From assembly GCF_016925615.1 (NCBI RefSeq), contig NZ_CP070499.1, positions 1,984,001 to 2,048,000 of the forward strand: a stretch of 64,000 bases of DNA, read 5' to 3'. Below, in pieces: positions 33,721-41,194 of this stretch. The stretch is from Natronosporangium hydrolyticum (GTDB lineage Bacteria > Actinomycetota > Actinomycetes > Mycobacteriales > Micromonosporaceae). Every line of letters starts with the position of its first letter. The stretch's first letter is position 1. Below the pieces are notes generated by a model. It did not search any database and was not told the DNA's origin. It saw only the letters and a program-made list of their open reading frames with translations. The translations under genes were made by a program, and so were the position numbers.

Positions 33721-34607
33721 TGGCTGAGCAAGGGCGTCCGGTCACCGGCCAGGCCGCGGTCGACCACCTGCTCGACCTGTTGGACCTGACCCCGTTGGGG
33801 GAGGACAGCTTCCGCGGGGTCAGCCCAAAGGTCGGGCCGCAGCGGGTCTTCGGCGGCCAGGTGGCCAGCCAGGCGTTGGTGGCGGCGGGGCGCACGGTCG
33901 ACCCGAGCCGGTCGGTCCATTCGCTGCACGGCTACTTTGTCCGGCCCGGCGACCCGGCCGAACCGATCCACTACTCGGTGGAGAACATCCGCGATGGTCG
34001 TTCGTTCTCGGTACGCCGGTGCGTGGCCCAGCAACACGACAAGACGATCTTCTTCATGTCCGCGTCGTTCCAGCGGGCCGAGGAAGGGCTAGACCATCAC
34101 GCCCCGGCGCCGGTCGAGGTGCCACCACCGGAGCAGGTGCCGACGATGGCCGAGCGGTTGGCCAGGTATCCGGACCGGGCGGGCCACTGGGCGATGATCC
34201 CGCGTCCGATCGACGTCCGCTACGTCGGCGAGCCCGGGCTGGTGCCGCCGGGCGGCCGGCCCGCCGACCCGCATCAGCGGGTGTGGATGCGCATCGACGG
34301 CGAGCTGCCGGACGACCCGTTGCTGCACGCCTGCCTACTCACGTACGCCTCGGACCTGACCCTGCTGGACTCGGTGCTCTCGGTCCACGGTGAAGTCTGG
34401 GGCCCCGGCGGGGTGATCGGTGCCAGCCTGGATCATGCGATGTGGTTTCACCGCCCGTTCCGGGCCGACGAGTGGTTTCTCTACGACTGCTGGAGCCCGT
34501 CGGCGAGCGGTGCCCGCGGCCTGGCCACCGGCCGGATGTTCGACCGCGAAGGCCGGCACATCGTCACCGCCGTGCAGGAGGGCCTGCTGCGTCGGGTCGG
34601 CGCCTGA
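33720..34607 (+). CDS. Acyl-CoA thioesterase II (TesB family)
   Basis: Double hot-dog protein of 295 residues that hydrolyses acyl-CoA. The N-terminal hot dog has RVFGGQVASQALVAA and SLHGYFVRPGD; the second has the conserved DLTLLDS and SLDHAMWFHRPFRADEW. This pairing of pyk and tesB is common in actinobacteria. Translation is coupled to pyk through TGATG. Confidence 0.95.
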   Translation: MAEQGRPVTGQAAVDHLLDLLDLTPLGEDSFRGVSPKVGPQRVFGGQVASQALVAAGRTVDPSRSVHSLHGYFVRPGDPAEPIHYSVENIRDGRSFSVRRCVAQQHDKTIFFMSASFQRAEEGLDHHAPAPVEVPPPEQVPTMAERLARYPDRAGHWAMIPRPIDVRYVGEPGLVPPGGRPADPHQRVWMRIDGELPDDPLLHACLLTYASDLTLLDSVLSVHGEVWGPGGVIGASLDHAMWFHRPFRADEWFLYDCWSPSASGARGLATGRMFDREGRHIVTAVQEGLLRRVGA

Positions 34608-34686
34608 ACCGCGCTCCGCTGGCCGCGATGCGTCATCCCCACGGGCTATCGCGCCGAACTCACCCGGGAGATGGGGCATGGTCGCG

Positions 34687-34863
34687 TTACGGAGCTGTCT
34701 CCTCACCCGGGCGAGCTCGCCGCGCGAAGGGCTCTGCCCCGAAGCTGGCGAGGACGGCTGCGATCTCCACGATCGTGACGGCCGCCGCCACCAGGATGAG
34801 GACCACCCGGGTACGCGGCGTCGCCCCTGTCGGAGCGAGCTGTGGATGCGTCAGTTGAGTCAT
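34687..34863 (-). CDS. Small single-helix membrane protein
   Basis: 58 residues: a polar N-terminus (MTQLTHPQLAPTG), one hydrophobic helix (VVLILVAAAVTIVEIAAVLASF) and a charged tail. GGAGG lies five bases upstream of the ATG, a good sign for a real gene. No family is recognised. Upstream is an AT-rich run (TAAGTAAGTA on the minus strand) that could hold its promoter. Confidence 0.55.
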   Translation of the reverse strand: MTQLTHPQLAPTGATPRTRVVLILVAAAVTIVEIAAVLASFGAEPFARRARPGEETAP

Positions 34864-34906
34864 GGTCACCTCCGAAGTTGGTGAGCACTTACTTACTTTA
34901 CCTCGG

Positions 34907-34990
34907 GTGCAGATTCCCACTCGCGAGCGTCTTGCGGGCGGGTAGCGATGACCTTGCTTCCCGGCAGGGGAAGTCGTCCGCGCGGTTCAA
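34907..34990 (+). pseudogene. Decayed partial copy of the downstream antitoxin gene
   Basis: The 84 bases align with the antitoxin gene around 35201-35280 with scattered mismatches and a two-base gap: GATGACCTTGCTTCCCGG here against GATGATCTTGCTGCCCGG there, followed by TCCGCGCGG in both. Read in frame it gives DDLASR, as against DDLAAR. It has no start codon. Confidence 0.6.
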
Positions 34991-35069
34991 CATCGGCAGC
35001 GGTTCTGAAGTCGACCAGCGCGCGACTCGGGCGTGTCCAACCAGCCGGTGGGTCGATTAGAATGCTGGT

Positions 35070-35303
35070 ATGGCCGCGCCCTACCTCGACCTCCACCAGT
35101 TGGTGGACCGCTTGACGCCGGAGCAGGCGGACGCACTGCGCGCGCTGGTCCGGCACCTAGTGGGCGCTGGCGAAGGAGAAACGCCGGCCGGCGGTGGGCG
35201 GGTGCGTAGACTTTCGTTCGCGGGGACGTTGCAGACTGGAAAAGATGATCTTGCTGCCCGGTCCGAGGAGATCATCCGCGCGGAGCTGGGCGACGTCGGG
35301 TGA
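35070..35303 (+). CDS. VapB-like antitoxin
   Basis: 77 residues, beginning with a helical segment (LHQLVDRLTPEQADALRALVRHLV) and ending RRLSFAGTLQTGKDDLAARSEEIIRAELG. That ending is the toxin-wrapping tail seen in antitoxins paired with PIN-domain toxins in actinobacteria. TAGAAT lies six bases upstream of the ATG. The stop overlaps the toxin start (GTGA). A broken partial copy of it lies upstream. Confidence 0.75.
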   Translation: MAAPYLDLHQLVDRLTPEQADALRALVRHLVGAGEGETPAGGGRVRRLSFAGTLQTGKDDLAARSEEIIRAELGDVG

Positions 35304-35710
35304 TCGTCGTCGACACCGGCCCGCTGGTGGCGGCCCTGAACTCGGACGACAAGGATCACGAACGGTGCCTGCGGCTGCTGGAGACCCACCAAGGCCGGCT
35401 GCTTGTGCCCGGTCCCGTGTTAACGGAGGTCTGCTGACTGCTTGAGCGGGAACGGGGGACCGAGGCTGAAGCGGCGTTCCTCGAGGCTTTGGCACAGGGC
35501 GAGTTCGATCTTGTCGCGGTGACCACGGCGGATATGCAGCGCATGGCCGAGCTGGTGCGTCGGTATGCCGACCTGCCGCTCGGCGGGGTGGATGCGTCCG
35601 TGATCGCCATCGCGGAGCGACTCGGAGTGGCCGAGGTTGCGACCCTGGATTTGCGTCACTTCACGGTCGTGCGACCGTCGCACGTCAGATCGCTGACGCT
35701 GTTGCCCTGA
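35300..35710 (+). pseudogene. PIN-domain (VapC-like) toxin interrupted by in-frame TGA
   Basis: A GTG overlapping the antitoxin stop opens VIVVDTGPLVAALNSDDKDH, the first strand and acidic residue (D5) of a PIN ribonuclease. The frame runs to a TGA at 35435-35437 after TEVC, then continues with no further disruption through LLERERGTEAEAAFLEAL and LGGVDASVIAIAERLG (acidic centre) to a stop at 35710. Related proteins carry an aromatic residue at this place, so the simplest history is TGG or TAC to TGA. The split could give two fragments, neither with the full active site. Confidence 0.8.
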
Positions 35711-35760
35711 GTCCGCTGCCGAGGCGTCCACCGCGTTTGGCGAGACGAGGTCTCCCAAGA

Positions 35761-36243
35761 TCACGGGTGTTGTCCGTGGTGGTCGACGAGAGTGGTGAGC
35801 AACCGCGCGAGCTGCTCCCGTTGCGGTGCGGTCAGCGGCGCGAGGACCTCACCTTCCACTTGCGCAAGGATCGTGTCCAGGGTGGCCAGTTGCTGGCTTC
35901 CCGCTGCGGTAATGGTGATGATGTTCCGGCGGCGGTCGGCAGGATTGGGCGAGCGCTCCACCTGTCGCCGGGCGGTCAGTTCGTTGACGACCGAGACGAC
36001 ATCGCTGCGGTAGATGCCGGTCCGGTCGCTGAGCTGCGCCTGGCTGGCAGGGCCCTGCTCGGCCAGCGTGGCGAGGACGGCGTAGTGCCATTTCCGGGCG
36101 TCGGCGCGGGCGAGTTCTTCGTTCACCCGGCGGTCCGAGTGCATGGCGGCCAGCGACAGTAGCCGGGTTCGCAGGTTCCGTAGCCGGTGCCCGCCGGTGG
36201 ATTCGCCCGCGGTGTCACTTCGATCGGGTTCGTGGTCGCTCAC
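35761..36243 (-). CDS. MarR-family regulator
   Basis: 160 residues with a winged helix: SQAQLSDRTGIYRSDVVSVVNELTARRQVERSPNPADRRRNIITIT (helix-turn-helix plus wing, about 70-115), followed by the dimerisation helix. GTG start with TACGCT six bases upstream. It is divergent from a second MarR-like gene, and the spacer between them has two matching palindromes. Confidence 0.9.
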   Translation of the reverse strand: MSDHEPDRSDTAGESTGGHRLRNLRTRLLSLAAMHSDRRVNEELARADARKWHYAVLATLAEQGPASQAQLSDRTGIYRSDVVSVVNELTARRQVERSPNPADRRRNIITITAAGSQQLATLDTILAQVEGEVLAPLTAPQREQLARLLTTLVDHHGQHP

Positions 36244-36257
36244 GTGGCGAGCGTACC

Positions 36258-36286
36258 TTGCGTTAGTGGGACTAACGAACTAGCCT
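36258..36286 (+). promoter_or_regulatory. Promoter of the second MarR-like gene
   Basis: TTGCGT (36258-36263), 17 bp, TAGCCT (36281-36286). The first MarR palindrome occupies the spacer, so binding would block the polymerase. Confidence 0.6.
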
Positions 36287-36312
36287 GGAGTGAAACGTTA
36301 GTGCCACTAATC
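36261..36312. promoter_or_regulatory. Two MarR operators between divergent regulators
   Basis: CGTTAGTGGGACTAACG (36261-36277) is a perfect palindrome with a 3-base centre. CGTTAGTGCCACTAATC (36296-36312) repeats it with the outer two bases of one arm changed. Centres are 35 bp apart. One or both adjacent regulators should bind here. Confidence 0.75.
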
Positions 36313-36325
36313 ATTTGGAGTGTCC

Positions 36326-36778
36326 ATGGGACAGACAACCGAAACCAGCGCCATCGCCTTCGGTCCGCAGTTGATCGGCCGAACGGAGAAGGCGCTCAAC
36401 GCCCTCCTGGATCGGCAGCTCGCCGGCACCGGACTGATCGAACCGCAGTGGGTGGCGCTGACGCTCACCGTCGGGAGCGGCGGGGCGGTGCCCGGCGAGA
36501 CGCTCGTCGACCGGATCTCCGGCGCCCTGAAGGTCGACCAGGCTACGACTCATCGACTGGTCGGGGAGCTGGCCGCCGTCGACCTGGTGCGGACGACCGA
36601 GGCGGGAGTGATCGTCGCGACCGAGGCCGGCGAGCGGCGCTGGCGTGCGGTCCGCGCCGGCATCGTCCCGCTGACCGAAGAGTTGTGGGGCGACCTCGCC
36701 GAGACCGAGCTGAAAGTTGCGAGCCGGGTGTTGAACACCATCCTGGCCCGCGCAGATGCCATGCTCGCCACGACATGA
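36326..36778 (+). CDS. MarR-like winged-helix protein
   Basis: 150 residues. A helix-turn-helix can be read in LVDRISGALKVDQATTHRLVGELAAVDLVRTTEAGVIVATEAGERRWRAV, more diverged from MarR than its neighbour. The family often senses phenolics or oxidants. GGAG six bases ahead of the ATG sets the start. No enzyme or transporter gene follows in this orientation, so the effector target may be elsewhere. Confidence 0.75.
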   Translation: MGQTTETSAIAFGPQLIGRTEKALNALLDRQLAGTGLIEPQWVALTLTVGSGGAVPGETLVDRISGALKVDQATTHRLVGELAAVDLVRTTEAGVIVATEAGERRWRAVRAGIVPLTEELWGDLAETELKVASRVLNTILARADAMLATT

Positions 36779-36803
36779 CCCGGTGGCTGGCGGGGCCCGG
36801 GGG

Positions 36804-38243
36804 TCACGCCAGCTCGGCGAGCCGTCGCAGGTCCCGCCAGAGCGCGTCGATCGTCTCCTCGGTGGTGTGGGGGGAGCCTACCGCCAGCCGCAACGTGTAG
36901 CGGCCATTGACCCGGGTGTGGGTCAGGAACACCTCGCCGGCCGCGTTGAGCCGGGTGAGCAGTCGCTCATTGCTGGCGTCGTCACCGCCGCGCAGCCGGA
37001 AGCACACCAGTGCGAACGGATGGTCGGTGACCAGTTCGAAGCGGTCGTCGGCGCGGACCAGGTCGGCGAAGCGGGCGGCGAGCGCAACGCCGTGGCGGAT
37101 GTGCGCCCGGAGCCCTTCGGCTCCGTACCACCGAAGCACGAACCACAGCTTCAGGGCCCGGAACCGCCGGCCCAGCGGCACCTGCCAGTCCCGATAGTCG
37201 ATGACCGCGCCGGTGCTGGTGGCGGCGTTGCGAAGGTACTCCGGCAGCACGGTCAGGGCCGCGACCAGCTCTGCCCGGTCGGCTACCCAGAACGCGTCGC
37301 AGTCGAAGCCGGTGAGCAGCCACTTGTGCGGGTCGAAGCAGTACGAGTCGGCGTGCGCCACCCCGGCGTGGGTCCAGCGCAGCTCCGGGCAGACCGCGGC
37401 TGAGCCGGCGTACGCCGCGTCGACGTGCAGCCACACCTGCTCCTGGGTGCAGATTTCACCGATCTGCGGCAGTGGGTCGATCGCGGTGGTGGAGGTGGTG
37501 CCGATCGTCGCGACGACCAGCGCTGGGGTCGCGCCGGCGGCCCGGTCGGCGGCGAGCTGGTCGCGCAGCGCATCCGGCCGCATCGCCAACGTCTGCGGAT
37601 CCACCTCGACCAGCCGCAGCGCCGACTCGCCGAGGCCGGCGATGCGGACCGCCTTCTCGATCGACGAGTGGCCCTCGGTGGAGGTGTAGACCGTGTACCG
37701 GCGGTCCACGCCGGCGGTGCGCCAGGCGCCGTCGCTGGCCCGGTGCAGCGCCGCCAGGGTCGCCACTAGCGCGGCCGACGAGGCGGAGTCCTGGATGACG
37801 CCGCCGCCGGGCCCGTGGCTGTGGAACCTGGCCGGCAGGCCGAGCAGGTCGACCAACCAGTCCAGCATCACCGTCTCCAGCTCGGTGGCGGCCGGCCCGG
37901 TGGACCACAGCATCCCCTGCGTGCCCAGCCCTGAACTGATCAGGTCACCCAGCACGCTGGGGCCGGAGGTGTTGGCGGGGAAGTAGCCGAAGAACCCCGG
38001 ATGCTGCCAGTGGGTGGTCGCCGGGGTGATGATCTGGTCGAGGTCGGCGAGCACCGCCTCGATGGGCTCACCGTGTGCGGGCGGCTTGCTGGGCAGCTGG
38101 CCCGCCACCTGCCCCGGCTTGACCGGGGGCTGGACCGGGAGGGTGGCGGGCTGCTCGGCGAGTCGTCGCCAGTAGTCCGCCACCCAGTCGACCAGCTGGT
38201 GTCCGTAGGCCCGAAAATCCTCCGGGGTCATGTGCGAGGCCAC
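36804..38243 (-). CDS. PLP-dependent amino-acid decarboxylase (aromatic/DOPA-type group II)
   Basis: 479 residues. Key features are HPGFFGYFPANTS at the substrate entrance, QDSASSAALVATLAA around the PLP phosphate, HVDAAYAGSAAVCPE with the ring-stacking Asp-Ala, and the PLP lysine K307 in FDPHKWLLTGFDCDAFW. The subfamily is closest to aromatic L-amino-acid decarboxylases; whether Trp, Tyr, DOPA or Phe is used cannot be told. A GTG start is favoured by TAACAT six bases upstream; ATG at 38231 is the alternative. Confidence 0.93.
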   Translation of the reverse strand: MASHMTPEDFRAYGHQLVDWVADYWRRLAEQPATLPVQPPVKPGQVAGQLPSKPPAHGEPIEAVLADLDQIITPATTHWQHPGFFGYFPANTSGPSVLGDLISSGLGTQGMLWSTGPAATELETVMLDWLVDLLGLPARFHSHGPGGGVIQDSASSAALVATLAALHRASDGAWRTAGVDRRYTVYTSTEGHSSIEKAVRIAGLGESALRLVEVDPQTLAMRPDALRDQLAADRAAGATPALVVATIGTTSTTAIDPLPQIGEICTQEQVWLHVDAAYAGSAAVCPELRWTHAGVAHADSYCFDPHKWLLTGFDCDAFWVADRAELVAALTVLPEYLRNAATSTGAVIDYRDWQVPLGRRFRALKLWFVLRWYGAEGLRAHIRHGVALAARFADLVRADDRFELVTDHPFALVCFRLRGGDDASNERLLTRLNAAGEVFLTHTRVNGRYTLRLAVGSPHTTEETIDALWRDLRRLAELA

Positions 38244-38279
38244 GCTCCGATGTTACGGCGTGCGGACGCCGCAGTTGCG

Positions 38280-40109
38280 CTAGCTGTCGCCGGCCAACCG
38301 GTCGGTGAACCAGTCGGCGGTCAGCCGCATCGCCCGCACCTCGTTGCTGCGCCGGGTGAAGCCGTGCCCCTCGTCGTCGAAGACGACATACTCCACCTCC
38401 CGGCCGAGCTCCTGCAGCCGCGCCACCATCTGGTCCGACTCGCCCTTGACCACCCGAGGGTCCTGCGCCCCCTGGATCACCAACAGCGGGGTCCGGACGT
38501 TGTCGACGTAGCTGATCGGCGACCGCTCCATCAGGAAGTCAGCCTCGGTCTCCGGGTCGCCCACCCACCGGGCCATCAACGCCCGCCAGGTCGGGGGGAC
38601 CGCCTTGGTGAACGAGACCAGATTGCTCGGGCCGACGATGTCGACCGCGGCGGCCCAGTACTGCGGCAGTCGGGTGACGCACGACAGCGTGGCGAAGCCG
38701 CCGTACGACCCGCCGTAGACTCCGATCCGGTCCGGGTCCACCCAGTCCTGGGCGTGCAGCCACCGCACCGCGTGCTCCCAGTCGGCGAGGTCGCCGCCGC
38801 CCCAGTCGCGGTGGATGAGCCGCTGGTAGCTGGTGCCGTAGCCGGTGCTGCCCCGGATGTTGGTGGCGACCACCGCGATGCCGCGGCTGCATAGATACTG
38901 GTAGAGCCCTGCGTAGAGGGGCCGCTCCTGCGCCTCCGGGCCACCGTGGATCGACAGCACCACCGGGAGCCGGCCGGGCCGGTCCGGCCGGTACACCCAG
39001 GCGGGTACGTCGAGCTCGTCGGCGCTGCGGTAGCGGATCAGACTGGGGGCCACGAGCTGCTCCGGGGCGAGCCCACCGAGCATGTTGTCGGTCAGCCGGG
39101 TGGCCTCGCCAGTGGCGAGCGTGAGCAGATAGAGCTCTTGGGCGCGGCGGGGCTGGGACCAGAGCAGCGCGGCCCGCTGCCCGTCGGGGGAGACGGTGAG
39201 CCCGGTGCCGAAGATTGTGCCGCAGCCGGGCGGCAGGTCGGCGGCGGGTAGGTCCTCGCCGGTGCGCAGGTCGCGGCCGTAGATCCGACCCCAACCATCC
39301 TCATTGACCAGCCACAGCAGGACCGTGCCCGCGTCGTCGGCGGCGACCTCCTCCACGTCCCATTCGGGCGTGGCGACCCACTCCAGCTTGCCGGTGGCGA
39401 GGTCGAGGAAGGCGAGCCCGGTGAAGTCGCGACCCAGGTCGGTGCGGACCCACAGCCCGGAGCCGTCGGCGGCCCAGGGGCCAGGGTAGAACTTGGTCGG
39501 CTCGGTATGGTCGGTGACGAGCCGGGCTTCGCCGGTTTCCAGCTCCACCACGTGGAGTTGGTGGTGGTCGTTGGCGAGCATTTCGACGCAGACCAGGCTG
39601 GCGCCGTCGGGGGAGAAACCCGCCGGGACGCAGAAGCGGCCGGTGCCGAAGAGTTTCCGGACCTCGCCGCTGTCGGTGTCGCGCAGCCAGACGTCCATCG
39701 CGGTCGGCGTCTGCGAGTTGGCCGAGTAGACCACCCGCCGGCCGTCCGGGTGCCACGCGCCGTCGCCGAGCAGATGCTGCACCTGCCACGCCTCGGTCCA
39801 CGCCACCGGCCAGCCGCCGTCGGGGTCGACCGCGTACAGCTGGTGGAATTCGTCGCCGTCGTGGTCGGCGGCGAAGAGCACGGTCGACCCGTCCGGGGCC
39901 GGCGCGATGCCGCGGACGGTGTGGTCTTCGAAGCTGGTGAGCTGGTGCGGCCAGCCGCCGGTCACCGGCAGCCGCCACAGGTTGAACTGGCCGGAGATGT
40001 TGGTGCTGAACAACAGTCCGTCGCCGGCGGCGGTGAACGCCAGCGTCGGCTGGAATCGGCGCACGGCGAAGAACTGTTCGAACCGCGGTGGCCGGGGCGC
40101 GTCGGACAT
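38280..40109 (-). CDS. S9-family prolyl oligopeptidase-like peptidase
   Basis: 609 residues: an N-terminal seven-bladed propeller (repeats such as SPDGASLVCVEM, SPDGQRAALLWSQP) and a C-terminal alpha/beta hydrolase. The catalytic triad is S468 in YGGSYGGF, D550 in QGAQDPRV and H582 in DEGHGF. No signal peptide, so cytoplasmic. It is the typical dipeptidyl/acylaminoacyl peptidase layout. An AAGGAG sits ahead of the ATG. It runs in the same direction as the lacI-GH3 genes but is separated by 47 bp. Confidence 0.94.
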   Translation of the reverse strand: MSDAPRPPRFEQFFAVRRFQPTLAFTAAGDGLLFSTNISGQFNLWRLPVTGGWPHQLTSFEDHTVRGIAPAPDGSTVLFAADHDGDEFHQLYAVDPDGGWPVAWTEAWQVQHLLGDGAWHPDGRRVVYSANSQTPTAMDVWLRDTDSGEVRKLFGTGRFCVPAGFSPDGASLVCVEMLANDHHQLHVVELETGEARLVTDHTEPTKFYPGPWAADGSGLWVRTDLGRDFTGLAFLDLATGKLEWVATPEWDVEEVAADDAGTVLLWLVNEDGWGRIYGRDLRTGEDLPAADLPPGCGTIFGTGLTVSPDGQRAALLWSQPRRAQELYLLTLATGEATRLTDNMLGGLAPEQLVAPSLIRYRSADELDVPAWVYRPDRPGRLPVVLSIHGGPEAQERPLYAGLYQYLCSRGIAVVATNIRGSTGYGTSYQRLIHRDWGGGDLADWEHAVRWLHAQDWVDPDRIGVYGGSYGGFATLSCVTRLPQYWAAAVDIVGPSNLVSFTKAVPPTWRALMARWVGDPETEADFLMERSPISYVDNVRTPLLVIQGAQDPRVVKGESDQMVARLQELGREVEYVVFDDEGHGFTRRSNEVRAMRLTADWFTDRLAGDS

Positions 40110-40156
40110 CGGTCTGAGCTCCTTCTCGGGGCGGGGCGAGCTCTTTGACCTTATCG

Positions 40157-41194
40157 CTAGCGGATCGCGCTGGCCGGCGCTGGCAGCAGCTGGCGGGTGC
40201 TGGCCCGCACCGTCAGCCGGGGCGCGAGCAGGGTCGCCGCCGGCACCTCCGCCGGCGGTCCGGCGATCTTCCGCATCAGCAACGTGACCGCGTGGTGTCC
40301 GACCTCTTCGGCCGGCACCACCACCGAGGTGAGGACGGGGCTGGTCCGTTCGGCGAGTTCATCGGGGCCGATCGCGACCACCGAGATGTCCTGCGGGATC
40401 TGCCGGCCGAGTGCGTGCAGCGCGGCCAGGACGTGGCTGACCGCGGCCTCGTTGTGAACCACCAGCCCGGTCAGGTTCGGCCGGTCGCGTAGTAGCTGTG
40501 CCACCTCGGCGTGGACCGCGTCGGCGGTCTCCTCGCAGGGCAGGGCGGTCGCGTGGAGTCCCCACTGCGCCGCGGCCTCGGTGAACCCGTTGCGGGTGCG
40601 TACCGCGTACCCGGTGTTCCGGTCGTAGACCACCCGCGGCGCGCCCAGCAGCGCGATCTCCTGGTGGCCGAGCGAGGCGAGATGCTCGACGCATCGGCCG
40701 CCGGCCGCCGCGAAGTCGAGGTCGACGCAGGTCAGCCCCTGCGGGTCGGCAGGGAATCCGATCAGGACGCTGGGTCGCGGTAGCTCGTGTAGCAGCGGCA
40801 CCCGACGGTCGTCCAGCTCGACATCCATCAGCACCAGCCCGTCGACCATCGCGCTGGCGGCGACCCGGCGGAGCCCGGCCTCGCCTTCGTCGGCGGTTAC
40901 CAGCAACACGTCGTGGTCGTACTGGCGGGCGGTGGTAACCACGGTGGTGGCGAACTGCATCAGCACCGGCAGGTGCATGCCGGCCCGCAGCGGCAGCACC
41001 AGGGCGATCACGTTGGCGCGTTTACTGGCCAACGCGCGGGCGCCGGCATTGGGGTGGTAGCCGAGGCTGCGGATGCTGTCCATGACCCGCTCCCGGGTGC
41101 TGGCGGAGATCGCGCGCTTGCCGCTCAACACATAGGAGACGGTGCTCACCGCGACCCCGGCGTGGCGGGCGACATCGGCTATGGTGACCGTCAC
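40157..41194 (-). CDS. LacI-family sugar-responsive repressor
   Basis: 345 residues. The N-terminal HTH TIADVARHAGVAVSTVSYVLSGKRAISASTRERV and hinge (LGYHPNAGARALASKR) are classic, followed by a periplasmic-binding-protein-like sugar domain. Its GTG overlaps the stop of the upstream GH3 gene by four bases. It should bind the CGAAGCG-type boxes ahead of that GH3 gene and release them when an oligosaccharide is present. Confidence 0.94.
   Translation of the reverse strand: MTVTIADVARHAGVAVSTVSYVLSGKRAISASTRERVMDSIRSLGYHPNAGARALASKRANVIALVLPLRAGMHLPVLMQFATTVVTTARQYDHDVLLVTADEGEAGLRRVAASAMVDGLVLMDVELDDRRVPLLHELPRPSVLIGFPADPQGLTCVDLDFAAAGGRCVEHLASLGHQEIALLGAPRVVYDRNTGYAVRTRNGFTEAAAQWGLHATALPCEETADAVHAEVAQLLRDRPNLTGLVVHNEAAVSHVLAALHALGRQIPQDISVVAIGPDELAERTSPVLTSVVVPAEEVGHHAVTLLMRKIAGPPAEVPAATLLAPRLTVRASTRQLLPAPASAIR

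Noticed and set aside
35435-35437. In-frame TGA of the PIN toxin as a selenocysteine codon, given tRNA-Sec in the window
   Set aside because: The position corresponds to a structural aromatic residue, not a catalytic cysteine, and no bSECIS-like hairpin directly after the TGA was recognised.
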